A DNA stretch of 58,756 bases from an uncultured Saprospiraceae bacterium (GTDB lineage Bacteria; Bacteroidota; Bacteroidia; Chitinophagales; Saprospiraceae), in contig CALDGQ010000004.1 in assembly GCA_937941765.1 (NCBI GenBank), forward strand, positions 1 to 58,756. The letters run 5' to 3'. A program made the position numbers and the translations under genes. Below the pieces are notes generated by a model that searched no databases, was not told the origin of the DNA, and saw nothing but the letters and a program-made list of their open reading frames with translations. Positions 25,625 to 33,969 of the stretch are shown in pieces. How positions within the stretch are numbered: position 1 is the stretch's first letter; each line of letters opens with the position of its first letter.

Positions 25625-28600
25625 AAATAACGAAAAGAAAGGCTCAAGAGAATTTTTCCTTTCAACTTTAGCAGTTGATAACGGAACCAGTGTGTTTTTT
25701 CTAACAATGATGATTCTCCTTTTTGGTGTAAGCGCTTATGTGAATATGCCTAAAGAGCAATTTCCAGATGCAGCCTTCCCGACGGTTTTCGTGAATACGG
25801 TACACTTTGGAAATTCCGCAACGGATATCGAAAGTTTAGTGACCCGTCCAATTGAAAAAGAACTGATGAGCGTTACTGGTATCAAGGATGTGAAATCTAC
25901 TTCGATGCAAGATTATTCAATCATCACAGCTGAATATATCACTGAGATTGATATGAATGATGCCCTTCGCAAAACAAAAGATGCAGTCGATAAAGCGAAA
26001 TCCGAATTGCCGAATGACTTGACAAGAGATCCAGATGTGATGGAAGTTAACACTGCTGCCATTCCAATTATGACGGTGAATTTGGCTGGAAATTTTACCA
26101 ATGATCAGCTTCGAGAATATGCAGAATATTTACAAGATAAAATTGAAGATATCGACGAAATTTCGGAAGTACAAATGAAAGGTGCGTTGGAAACGGAAGT
26201 GAAAGTTGATATGGATATTCCCAAAATGGAAGCATTACAAGTTTCTTTTGCTGATGTCGAAAATGCCATCAAAATGGAGAACATGAATATGTCTGGTGGT
26301 GAAATGGTGACCAATGGATTCCGTAGAGCTGTAAAAGTAAATGGCGAATTCGAAAATGTCGGTGAACTAGAAAACCTAATCATTAAAAGTGAAAACCAAA
26401 ACCCAATCTATCTGAAAAATATCGCTACAGTCAAGATGGGTTACAAAGATAAAACAAGTATTGCACGTGCGAATCGTTTGCCAGTTATTTCATTGGATGT
26501 AATCAAGAGAAAAGGAGAAAACTTGTTGTCTTCTTCCGACAAAATCAATGAAGTTATTGTAAATGCGCGTAAATATAAATTCCCGGAATCTTTAGAAGTA
26601 ACTACTTTTAATGATCAGTCCATTGCGACGAGAGATGAAGTTTCCAATCTGGAGAATAGTATTATTTCAGGTGTTGTATTGGTGATTTTGGTCTTATTAT
26701 TTTTCCTAGGATTGAGAAATGCGATGTTTGTTGGTTTAGCAATCCCACTTTCAATGTTGATGGGATTTATGATTCTCAACATCATTGGCTATACGATTAA
26801 TATGGTGGTTTTGTTTGCTTTGATTCTTGCATTAGGATTGTTAGTAGATAACGGAATTGTGGTGGTGGAAAATATTTATCGATATATGCAAGAAGGGTAT
26901 TCTGGTAAGCAAGCAGCAAAGTATGGAGCGGGTGAAGTCGCAATGCCAATCATTGCATCTACTGCAACTACTTTAGCAGCCTTTTTGCCACTCGCTTTTT
27001 GGCCAGGAATTATGGGGTCATTTATGAAGTATCTTCCGATTACTTTAATTATCGTTTTGACATCTTCTTTATTCGTTGCACTGGTGATAAATCCTGTTTT
27101 TACTGCTGCATTAATGAAAGTGGATCAACGGTCTGACAATAAAGTGGAGCGAAATAAAAAACTTCGGAATGTATTAATCGGAATTATAATCATGATAATA
27201 ATTGCAGCTTTAGCGCATGTGAGTGGGATAATGTGGTTAAGAAACTTATTAGGATTTGCTGCAATTATCTCTCTTGTCAATATGATATTTTTGCGTCCTG
27301 CTTCTTTCTTTTTTCAAGAAAGAGTATTGCCTGCTTTGGAAAGAGGATACGACAAATTTGTAAGAGGAGCATTGTATAAATCAGTTCCGATTTTCGTATT
27401 TCTAGGGACAATTGGATTGATGGTTCTTTCAATCGCATTGTTAGCTATGAATGCACCAAAGGTATTATTCTTCCCAGAAGCAGATCCATTGTATGTCAAT
27501 TGTTTTGTAGAACTACCTATGGGAAAAGATATTGAAGAAACCAATAGTCTTTTGAAAGGATTAGAAGATAAAGTTATCGAAACAATCGAACCTTATTCTC
27601 AAGTTGTAGAATCAGTGTTATCACAAATTGGTGAAAATACATCCGATCCTAATTCTCCTCCCGAACCTGGTGCATCTCCTCATAAAGCACGTTTGACCAT
27701 TTCATTTGTACCCTCCAAAAATAGAGGAGGCGTTTCTACAACTGAAATAAAAGAAAAAGTACGTGAAAATCTGAAAGGGTATGCAGGTGTAAAAATTGTT
27801 GTAGATCAAAATGCAAATGGACCACCTGTCGGAAAACCAATCAACCTTGAAATAACAGGAGAAGAAATTGATGAGTTGACAATTTTGTCGGAAGAATTAA
27901 TTGCACACATCAATTCAAAAAATATTGGTGGTATCGAAGAATTGAAAGCAGATGTCAATTTAGGAAAGCCAGAAGTTGTGGTCGATATCGATAGAGATGC
28001 TTCTAGAAGATATGGTGTTTCTACTTACAATATTGCTAGCGCAATACGTACAGCGATTTTTGGTAGCGAAGTCTCTTCTTTAAAGATAGGAGAGGATGAA
28101 TATCCAATCTTTGTGAGAGTAGATGAAAAATATCGCAACAATATAGATGCAATTCTGAATCAAAAAATTACTTTCAGAAGTCCATCAAACGGTCGTATAA
28201 GTCAAGTGCCTATTTCATCAGTTGCTGATATTCGTTTTACATCAACCTATAGTTCTATCCAAAGAAAAAATCAAAAACGGATGGTAACGATTTCGTCAAA
28301 TTTGTTGGAAGGATATTATGCCAATGAAATTATTCCTGAAATTGAAGATCTGATGGCAGATTACAATTTATCTGAAGGCATCTCTTATGCATTTACAGGT
28401 GAGCAACAGTCACAAGAAGAGGATATGGCCTTTTTGTCAACTGCTTTTATGGTGGCTATTTTTTCAATCTTCATCATTATAGTGGCACAGTTTAATTCGT
28501 TTGTATCTCCTTTCATCATTATTTTATCCGTTGTATTTTCTTTGATTGGAGTTCTTTTAGGTTACGTAGGAACTGGTAGAGATATCGTAGTGATCATGAC

Positions 28601-29078
28601 AGGTATCGGTGTTATTTCATTAGCAGGTGTCGTTGTAAACAATGCAATTGTATTAATTGACTATATAAATCTTCTGGTCAAACGAAAACGGGAAGATAAC
28701 GGATATGAGCATATGAATCAGTTGACGGCAGATGATGTGAAAGAGGCGATTATTCAAGGTGGTGCTACCAGGTTAAGACCAGTATTATTGACAGCGATAA
28801 CAACTGTTTTAGGTTTAATCCCATTAGCAATAGGCTTTAATTTCAACTTCTTTACATTGATTTCTGAGCTGGATCCACATTACTTCCTAGGTGGAGATAA
28901 CGTAGCAATGTGGGGACCAATGGCATGGACGGTTATCTACGGATTAATCTTCGCGACTTTTCTAACACTGGTCGTGGTTCCTGTTATGTATTGGTTGGCT
29001 TATAGAGCAAAATATGTTTTGAAAAAGCTTTTTAAACCGAATAAAAATAACATTGAACAAATGGAAGTAGTTGATTAG
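25617..29078 (+). CDS. RND-family efflux permease (HAE1-like)
   Basis: 1153 residues, about 100 longer than AcrB. TM1 near 25-45, two periplasmic porter halves, and TM2-6 at about 345-500 with LALGLLVDNGIVVVENIYRY. The proton-relay pair reads Asp411-Asn412 where AcrB has Asp-Asp, a common variant in this subfamily. An insert at about 515-570 between TM6 and TM7 adds two hydrophobic segments (VLIGIIIMIIIAALAHVSG, FAAIISLVNMIFL). TM10-region motif GVVVNNAIVLIDYIN and a long loop before TM12 (NFNFFTLISELDPHYFLGG). Drives proton-coupled export with the two preceding genes; substrate unknown. A terminator cluster lies 280 bases downstream. Confidence 0.95.
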   Translation: MVENNEKKGSREFFLSTLAVDNGTSVFFLTMMILLFGVSAYVNMPKEQFPDAAFPTVFVNTVHFGNSATDIESLVTRPIEKELMSVTGIKDVKSTSMQDYSIITAEYITEIDMNDALRKTKDAVDKAKSELPNDLTRDPDVMEVNTAAIPIMTVNLAGNFTNDQLREYAEYLQDKIEDIDEISEVQMKGALETEVKVDMDIPKMEALQVSFADVENAIKMENMNMSGGEMVTNGFRRAVKVNGEFENVGELENLIIKSENQNPIYLKNIATVKMGYKDKTSIARANRLPVISLDVIKRKGENLLSSSDKINEVIVNARKYKFPESLEVTTFNDQSIATRDEVSNLENSIISGVVLVILVLLFFLGLRNAMFVGLAIPLSMLMGFMILNIIGYTINMVVLFALILALGLLVDNGIVVVENIYRYMQEGYSGKQAAKYGAGEVAMPIIASTATTLAAFLPLAFWPGIMGSFMKYLPITLIIVLTSSLFVALVINPVFTAALMKVDQRSDNKVERNKKLRNVLIGIIIMIIIAALAHVSGIMWLRNLLGFAAIISLVNMIFLRPASFFFQERVLPALERGYDKFVRGALYKSVPIFVFLGTIGLMVLSIALLAMNAPKVLFFPEADPLYVNCFVELPMGKDIEETNSLLKGLEDKVIETIEPYSQVVESVLSQIGENTSDPNSPPEPGASPHKARLTISFVPSKNRGGVSTTEIKEKVRENLKGYAGVKIVVDQNANGPPVGKPINLEITGEEIDELTILSEELIAHINSKNIGGIEELKADVNLGKPEVVVDIDRDASRRYGVSTYNIASAIRTAIFGSEVSSLKIGEDEYPIFVRVDEKYRNNIDAILNQKITFRSPSNGRISQVPISSVADIRFTSTYSSIQRKNQKRMVTISSNLLEGYYANEIIPEIEDLMADYNLSEGISYAFTGEQQSQEEDMAFLSTAFMVAIFSIFIIIVAQFNSFVSPFIIILSVVFSLIGVLLGYVGTGRDIVVIMTGIGVISLAGVVVNNAIVLIDYINLLVKRKREDNGYEHMNQLTADDVKEAIIQGGATRLRPVLLTAITTVLGLIPLAIGFNFNFFTLISELDPHYFLGGDNVAMWGPMAWTVIYGLIFATFLTLVVVPVMYWLAYRAKYVLKKLFKPNKNNIEQMEVVD

Positions 29079-29321
29079 CAGCTGATTATATGATCCGGTG
29101 TTCACCCTAACTATGTCACAAATCGATACCCTTAGTTTTCATTTTTGGTCTGCTATTTGCATTAACATATAATCGTAAAGCGATACTAGCAGAGCAAGAA
29201 ATAAACGCCAAAAGCCAAATGAACTTTATAACTCTCTGCAACGAATACACTCACTAAAATTTAAATAAGGAATAAATGAATGGTTTCCTTTTTTTAGAAA
29301 ACCATCATAAGAATTAGGGTG

Positions 29322-29358
29322 AGTGTTTGTTCATAGTTTTTGTTTTTTGTTTTGTCCC
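29322..29358 (+). repeat. 37-base direct repeat, copy 1
   Basis: Begins AGTGTTTGTTCATAG and ends TTTGTTTTTTGTTTTGTCCC. A second copy at 29508-29544 differs at one base (T versus G). Each copy runs straight into a different terminator hairpin. Confidence 0.9.
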
Positions 29359-29383
29359 CCGGCAATGTCGGGGGATTTTTTAT
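29356..29383 (+). terminator. Intrinsic terminator 1 after the RND operon
   Basis: CCCCCG-N7-CGGGGG followed by ATTTTTT. It takes its first bases from the end of repeat copy 1. Confidence 0.8.
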
Positions 29384-29416
29384 TCTTTCTACACTTAATT
29401 ATTTACGAACTACCCA

Positions 29417-29438
29417 TTGCAAATTGAAGAATTTGCAA
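29417..29438. repeat. Perfect short inverted repeat between the two terminators
   Basis: TTGCAAATT-GAAG-AATTTGCAA, a 9-base stem with a 4-base loop. It lies in the 120-base segment between terminator 1 and repeat copy 2, which has no open reading frame of note and may be a small RNA. Confidence 0.5.
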
Positions 29439-29507
29439 AAAGAAACTTTTCAAATACAACGCTATTGCAAAAGGTTAACTCTGTCTGAAAAAATCGAGAT
29501 ATACCTT

Positions 29508-29544
29508 AGTGTTTGTTCATAGTGTTTGTTTTTTGTTTTGTCCC
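29508..29544 (+). repeat. 37-base direct repeat, copy 2
   Basis: One base different from copy 1 at 29322. It again leads directly into a terminator hairpin (29542-29574). Confidence 0.9.
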
Positions 29545-29574
29545 TGTCAAAGTTAATTTGACAGGGTTTTTTTT
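29542..29574 (+). terminator. Intrinsic terminator 2
   Basis: CCCTGTCAAA-GTTAA-TTTGACAGGG, a perfect 10-base stem with a 5-base loop, then eight T. Different stem from terminator 1 although the leader before it is duplicated. Confidence 0.88.
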
Positions 29575-29610
29575 ATGTCTAAATTTAAGGTTAGAATAAA
29601 AAAACAAATA

Positions 29611-29730
29611 AAAAACCGCAGAACCACAGAATAAAAAACCGCAGAACCGCAAAAGTTGGAGCACGTGTGCATACGTACTCAACTTCTGCGGTTTTACGGT
29701 TGGAAATTCTGCTGTTTTGCGGTTATTTTT
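29611..29730. repeat. Intergenic hairpin element with word-repeat arms (element c)
   Basis: The left arm (29611-29661) repeats ACCGCAGA-like words and ends GTTGGAG; the right arm (29676-29730) begins CTCAAC and repeats TTCTGCGG-like words ending TGCGGTTATTTTT. The arms are complementary in words rather than base by base. Core: GGAGCACGTGTGCATACGTACTC. It sits between the convergent RND operon and VWA gene 1. Confidence 0.7.
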
Positions 29731-29760
29731 ATTTCTTATTATGATGGGATTTTCCCATAT

Positions 29761-30987
29761 TTAATCAACCTGATACCCTTTCAACTTCGCATGTTTTTCA
29801 ATCGATTTCTTAATTGAATTTTTCAAATTATTCTCTTCCTGGCTAGATGAGCTATTTTCAATAATGAAGTTTTGTCGTAAGACATTGTTTTGCTGAATTT
29901 CCAAATTAATTTGATCTCTTTCAGCAAGGATATTTTGAATTTTTGCTTCTAATTCATTAGTGGTTAAATTCTGTAAAGTATCAGGCATCGCCTTTGTGTT
30001 GTTAAGAACTTTCTTGTCATTTTTGTAAGCATCCACTAGATCCCAATCACTTGCTGTATATTTTTTAGAACTTTTAAAAACGGCTCTATCTGCAACATTT
30101 GCACTACTATATATCCTTGCATTTGAATCTTGCTCTTGTTGGTTGCGTAATTTTTCTTCTCCTTTTTTCCCATATGGAATGTAGGTCTTGTTTAAACGAG
30201 TATTCAAATCACCAATCTTCTGGTCGTAAGGTGTTTCGATATATGTAGTTGTTTTGTTGTGATTGATGTTCATATATTCTCCTTTTCCTAATTCTGCTCC
30301 TTCTTGCCAAGAAGACCTAATACCTTCATGCCAATCTCCACAAAAAATGGTATTAATGACAACATCATTTTCAACTGCTTTTTGACACGCTAAAGAAAAG
30401 TTTACTGGACCTTGAGTGAATGGTTCGTTTCCTGCGATGTAAATCATTTTTAAATCATTATTATTTCTTCCCCATTTTAATTCAGTCAAAGAGGTCCAAA
30501 TTGTTTCACCACAATTTTCTTGCCCTCCATTGGTTGTTAATGAAAATAATTCCTTTGAAATCAAGTCCATATCAGTCGTGAACGCACTAAGTTTTCTGAT
30601 TTGTTTACTTCGACTATCACTTTTTGAAGGATTACCATATTCATACAAAGCGATTTCTAATCTCGAATCTTGTCCATCTGTTCTGCGAGTCGTTGCCAAT
30701 TGATTGAGAATTTGCCACAGTTGAGATTTTGCTTGTTCGATCAAACCACTCATTGAACTACTAGTATCTAACAATAAAGCTACTTTGATGTTGTTACCGT
30801 CTGAAACATAGTTTCTAATTTCTTCTGTAGTCTTTTGTGTTGGTTGAAAGTGGACGGGTTCTACCTTTGTTTCTGTCATTCGAGGAATGTAAGTTTCGGA
30901 AGGTGCATCATTTTTTGTTGCAAATTGACCCATTCCAATTGTAACAGCGATTGCAAATAGACTCGCATATAATTTTTGATTTTTCAT
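29761..30987 (-). CDS. VWA-domain protein, paralog 1
   Basis: 408 residues with one N-terminal hydrophobic segment (LYASLFAIAVTIGMG), secreted or membrane-tethered. The VWA domain starts at about residue 66 (VALLLDTSSSMSGLIEQAKSQ) with MIDAS DxSxS; the Thr/Asp ligands follow in SLTTNGGQENCGETIW and MIYIAGNEPFTQGPVNF. The C-terminal third is a coiled coil (AKIQNILAERDQINLEIQQ) ending in a basic tail ENNLKNSIKKSIEKHAKLKGY. It is a close paralog of the gene at 33962-35179: same layout and near-identical QAKSQLWQILNQLAT and ASDWDLVDAYKND blocks. The pair brackets a kinase/regulator operon. Ligand unknown. Confidence 0.88.
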   Translation of the reverse strand: MKNQKLYASLFAIAVTIGMGQFATKNDAPSETYIPRMTETKVEPVHFQPTQKTTEEIRNYVSDGNNIKVALLLDTSSSMSGLIEQAKSQLWQILNQLATTRRTDGQDSRLEIALYEYGNPSKSDSRSKQIRKLSAFTTDMDLISKELFSLTTNGGQENCGETIWTSLTELKWGRNNNDLKMIYIAGNEPFTQGPVNFSLACQKAVENDVVINTIFCGDWHEGIRSSWQEGAELGKGEYMNINHNKTTTYIETPYDQKIGDLNTRLNKTYIPYGKKGEEKLRNQQEQDSNARIYSSANVADRAVFKSSKKYTASDWDLVDAYKNDKKVLNNTKAMPDTLQNLTTNELEAKIQNILAERDQINLEIQQNNVLRQNFIIENSSSSQEENNLKNSIKKSIEKHAKLKGYQVD

Positions 30988-31167
30988 GATAGCTTATTTT
31001 TTGATAAATAATTTAATTAGGAAATAGAAATGAACAGTTTAAAATTCAGAAGAAAAAACAGTAAATAAAATCTATAAATGGTAAGGGAATCGGTAGACTC
31101 CGTGAAGGGTTCATTTGGCTTGGTAAAGCAGTCTTTTATAGGGAATTAAACAGGGAGGTAGAAAAAC

Positions 31168-31218
31168 ATGAAAGACAAAAGAGTTGTATATTTAGTATTG
31201 TATGACATTAAAAGTTAA
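31168..31218 (+). CDS. Possible 16-residue leader peptide before the sensor kinase
   Basis: ATG preceded at 9 bases by AGGGAGGT, a Shine-Dalgarno sequence unusual in this genome, encodes MKDKRVVYLVLYDIKS and a stop. It is out of frame with and overlaps the first 17 bases of the kinase gene at 31202, so translation could be coupled. No homolog recognised; it may be spurious. Confidence 0.3.
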   Translation: MKDKRVVYLVLYDIKS

Positions 31219-33112
31219 AATTCTATTCTTATTGCTCTTCGTTTTTGTCGGGACTTCATTCGGTCAAAAGAAATCGAAATTCAGCAGAAGTATTCAACAG
31301 TCCGATGCTGATTTGTTGGAGAATGCTCGTGCCATTCATGAATCGGATCCAAGTGGAGCCATAAAAATTATTGATAACATCCTAAATAAGAAATCCCAAA
31401 ATTCTAAGAAAAGAGATGGACTCAACTTGAAAGTAGAAGCCAATGCCTACATTTTATTAGGGGATATAAACAGCAATATTGATCAAATAGATTTGGCAAT
31501 CGTTCGATATCAACGGGCATTGCAAGTATTGGAGAAATCGAAATATTCGCTAGAGCGTAAAACGGCATATTATAAAATGGGAAGCATGTTCCTTAGAAAA
31601 AAGGATGCTACTACTGCAAAAACACAATTTGAATTATGTCTTGACATAAAGGAGGATCAAAAAATGAGTCAGCTTTGTGAAGAAGGTTTGGTTGATGTAG
31701 CGTTATTGTTGGGAAATGTTGAAGCGTCTTTTTCTCAAATAGATAAGATTGATTCCAATTACAAATTAGATAGTTTGAGTGTTGCTCGTATTGAAACACA
31801 GCGTGCACAAGGATATTCTCAAAATAATGATTATACAAATGCAGCTAATTCTTTGGAGAGAGCGAACACTAATATGACGAGAAAAGCTACCAAAAAAGAA
31901 ATTAGAGCATTTAAGAAAGCTAAAAAGGAGCTTTTAGATAACAATAAAATTTCTAATTCAGAAAAAATTGATGTAGCCACCAATACTTTACCGACTATTG
32001 AGCGAATGGAGGTCTTAACAGAATTAGCCGTTTTGGAAAATTTGGAAGTCGCTTCTTTATATGAGAAAGAAAATGAGTTAAAAGAAGCATTGCGTTTTAT
32101 CGAAATATCAAAGGAAGCTATCAATGAATCCACATCAGCTGCTGCTATTGCAGAAGTTTACAAAAAATCAGCAGAGATCAATCAGAAAAAAGGATCGGTC
32201 AATACAGCACTGGTAGATTTTGAAAAATACATTGAAGCAAAAGAACTGGCGATTGAAGAATTAAGAGAAGAGTTGGATCGAAATGTCGCCATTGTAAAAG
32301 GTCAACAGAAAATTGATATTGGTGAAAAGGATATTAGTATTCAGCAAAAAGAAGGGGAGTTGTTGCAATCGCAAGTTAGTTCTCAACGATGGGTAATTGG
32401 ATTGTTATCTTTGTTGTTGTTAGGGTCCCTTATCTTCTTTTATTTCATCAACAAAAATGTCAAGGCAAAACGAAAAGCAAATCAATTATTATTATTGAAG
32501 TCTTTGCGTACTCAAATGAACCCGCATTTTATTTTTAATGCACTGAACTCAGTCAATAATTTTATTGCCAAAAATGATGAAAAAGCAGCTAACAAATTTT
32601 TGTCAGAATTCTCCAAGCTTATGCGAAAAGTTTTAGATCATTCTCAAAAAGACTTGGTCTCATTTGAAGAAGAAATGGAGTTAAATGAATTGTACTTGAA
32701 GTTAGAACACTTTCGTTTTAGAGATAAATTTGAGTATCAATTTGAAAAAAATATCAACGTTAATACTTATGATCTAGAAGTGCCACCGATGTTAATTCAA
32801 CCATTTATAGAAAATGCAGTCTGGCACGGACTCCGATACAAAGATCGTCCAGGGCATTTGAAGGTGGCTGTAAATGAAGAAAATAACAATCTAATTGTAA
32901 CCATCGTAGATGATGGGATTGGACGGAATCGCTCAAAAGAATTAAAAACTTCCAATCAGAAAAAATATAAAAGTACAGGTCTCAATAATGTATCTCAAAG
33001 AATCGCTTTGATCAATAAAGTTTACAATAAGAATTATGAGATCAATATTAAAGATGCCAATACTTCAGAAAATGGTACAGGAACAATTGTCTCTATTAAA
33101 ATACCTATTTAA
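31202..33112 (+). CDS. LytS/YehU-type sensor histidine kinase with TPR sensor region
   Basis: 636 residues. Signal peptide (KVKILFLLLFVFVGTSFG), then a periplasmic region of TPR-like helices (about 30-390; ANAYILLGDINSNIDQIDLA, TAYYKMGSMFLRKKDATTA), one membrane segment (WVIGLLSLLLLGSLIFFYFI, about 397-416), and a His_kinase domain with phospho-acceptor His442 in MNPHFIFNALNSVNNF, the N-box PPMLIQPFIENAVWHG and G-box DDGIGRNRS / GTGTIVSIKIP. Its regulator begins 14 bases later. This is the common Bacteroidota LytS-LytTR pair. The flanking VWA genes are candidates for targets or inputs. Confidence 0.93.
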   Translation: MTLKVKILFLLLFVFVGTSFGQKKSKFSRSIQQSDADLLENARAIHESDPSGAIKIIDNILNKKSQNSKKRDGLNLKVEANAYILLGDINSNIDQIDLAIVRYQRALQVLEKSKYSLERKTAYYKMGSMFLRKKDATTAKTQFELCLDIKEDQKMSQLCEEGLVDVALLLGNVEASFSQIDKIDSNYKLDSLSVARIETQRAQGYSQNNDYTNAANSLERANTNMTRKATKKEIRAFKKAKKELLDNNKISNSEKIDVATNTLPTIERMEVLTELAVLENLEVASLYEKENELKEALRFIEISKEAINESTSAAAIAEVYKKSAEINQKKGSVNTALVDFEKYIEAKELAIEELREELDRNVAIVKGQQKIDIGEKDISIQQKEGELLQSQVSSQRWVIGLLSLLLLGSLIFFYFINKNVKAKRKANQLLLLKSLRTQMNPHFIFNALNSVNNFIAKNDEKAANKFLSEFSKLMRKVLDHSQKDLVSFEEEMELNELYLKLEHFRFRDKFEYQFEKNINVNTYDLEVPPMLIQPFIENAVWHGLRYKDRPGHLKVAVNEENNNLIVTIVDDGIGRNRSKELKTSNQKKYKSTGLNNVSQRIALINKVYNKNYEINIKDANTSENGTGTIVSIKIPI

Positions 33113-33126
33113 AGTTGTAAAAATCC

Positions 33127-33882
33127 GTGAATAAAATAACTTCCATAATCGTAGATGATGAAAAGGATAGCAGAGAGACTTTGCGAAATTTCATTGGTAA
33201 ATATTGCCCACAAATTTCGTTAATAGGAGAATGTGAAAATATACAAGAAGCAAAAGCTACTATTCTGAAATTAAATCCGCAACTTGTTTTTCTAGATATT
33301 GAAATGCCAAGAGGAAATGCATTTGACTTGTTGGAAGAATGGGGAGAGATTAATTTTGAAATTATTTTTGTTACCGCATTTAGTCAATACGCGATTCAAG
33401 CTTTCAATTTAAGTGCAGCTCATTATTTACTCAAACCAGTTGATATCGAAGAGTTGGAAAAAGCAGTGAATAGTGTCGCCACCCGCATCGCTCAAAAAGA
33501 TAAAATAAGTCACGCCCAAATTTTAATAGATAATATCACAGCTGCCAAATCTCAAAATAGAAAGTTGGTATTACCATTGATGGAAGGATTTGACGTAGTG
33601 AAAATGTCAGAAGTATTGTATTGTGAAGCTCAAGATAATTTCACTTGCTTCTATTTCATTAATGGAAAAAAATCTATGATCTGCCGCAATCTTAAATTCT
33701 ATGAAACCGCATTATCAGAATTTGGTTTTTGTAGAGTCCATCGTTCTCATATCATCAATCTGGAATATGTCACCAGATATCTAAAAGGAAAAGGCGGAAC
33801 TGTTGTGTTGGAAGGTGGGAAGGAGTTGATGGTTTCTGCAAATAAAAAGGCGGAGTTGATTCGGCGGATTAGTGAAGTTTAG
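33127..33882 (+). CDS. LytTR-family response regulator
   Basis: 251 residues, GTG start. Receiver domain 1-120 with acidic pocket IIVDDEKDS, phospho-acceptor Asp57 in LVFLDIEMPRG, the Thr/Lys positions in IFVTAFSQYA and YLLKPVD. LytTR DNA-binding domain at about 150-250 (ALSEFGFCRVHRSHIINLEYV, VLEGGKELMVSANKKAELIRRI). Partner of the kinase upstream. LytTR proteins bind spaced direct repeats; no clear pair was seen in the neighbouring gaps. Its stop codon lies at the start of a hairpin element (33882). Confidence 0.95.
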   Translation: MNKITSIIVDDEKDSRETLRNFIGKYCPQISLIGECENIQEAKATILKLNPQLVFLDIEMPRGNAFDLLEEWGEINFEIIFVTAFSQYAIQAFNLSAAHYLLKPVDIEELEKAVNSVATRIAQKDKISHAQILIDNITAAKSQNRKLVLPLMEGFDVVKMSEVLYCEAQDNFTCFYFINGKKSMICRNLKFYETALSEFGFCRVHRSHIINLEYVTRYLKGKGGTVVLEGGKELMVSANKKAELIRRISEV

Positions 33883-33969
33883 GAATGTCAATTTCAATAA
33901 CAATGGAGCACGAAACTCTCGTCCACGTACTCCATTGTTATTGAAATTGCCATTGAAATTGTTATTCCA
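33882..33969. repeat. Intergenic hairpin element with hexamer-repeat arms (element d)
   Basis: Outward from the core, the right arm reads TACTCC-ATTGTT-ATTGAA-ATTGCC-ATTGAA-ATTGTT-ATTCC and the left arm (complement) GTGCTCC-ATTGTT-ATTGAA-ATTGAC-ATTCC: six-base units in register. Core: GGAGCACGAAACTCTCG to CCACGTACTCC. It lies exactly between the convergent LytTR and VWA2 stops; the VWA2 stop (33962-33964) is within the right arm. Confidence 0.75.

Noticed and set aside
25617..29078. Asp-to-Asn at the second relay position of the RND pump as a sign of inactivation
   Set aside because: VDNxIVVVENIYR is, from memory, common in active members of this subfamily, so it is a subtype mark rather than a defect.
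29655..29681. GTTGGAG...CTCAAC ends resembling integron attC core sites
   Set aside because: attC sites have AAC at the left and GTT at the right end of the stem; here the order is opposite, and no integrase or cassette array is present.
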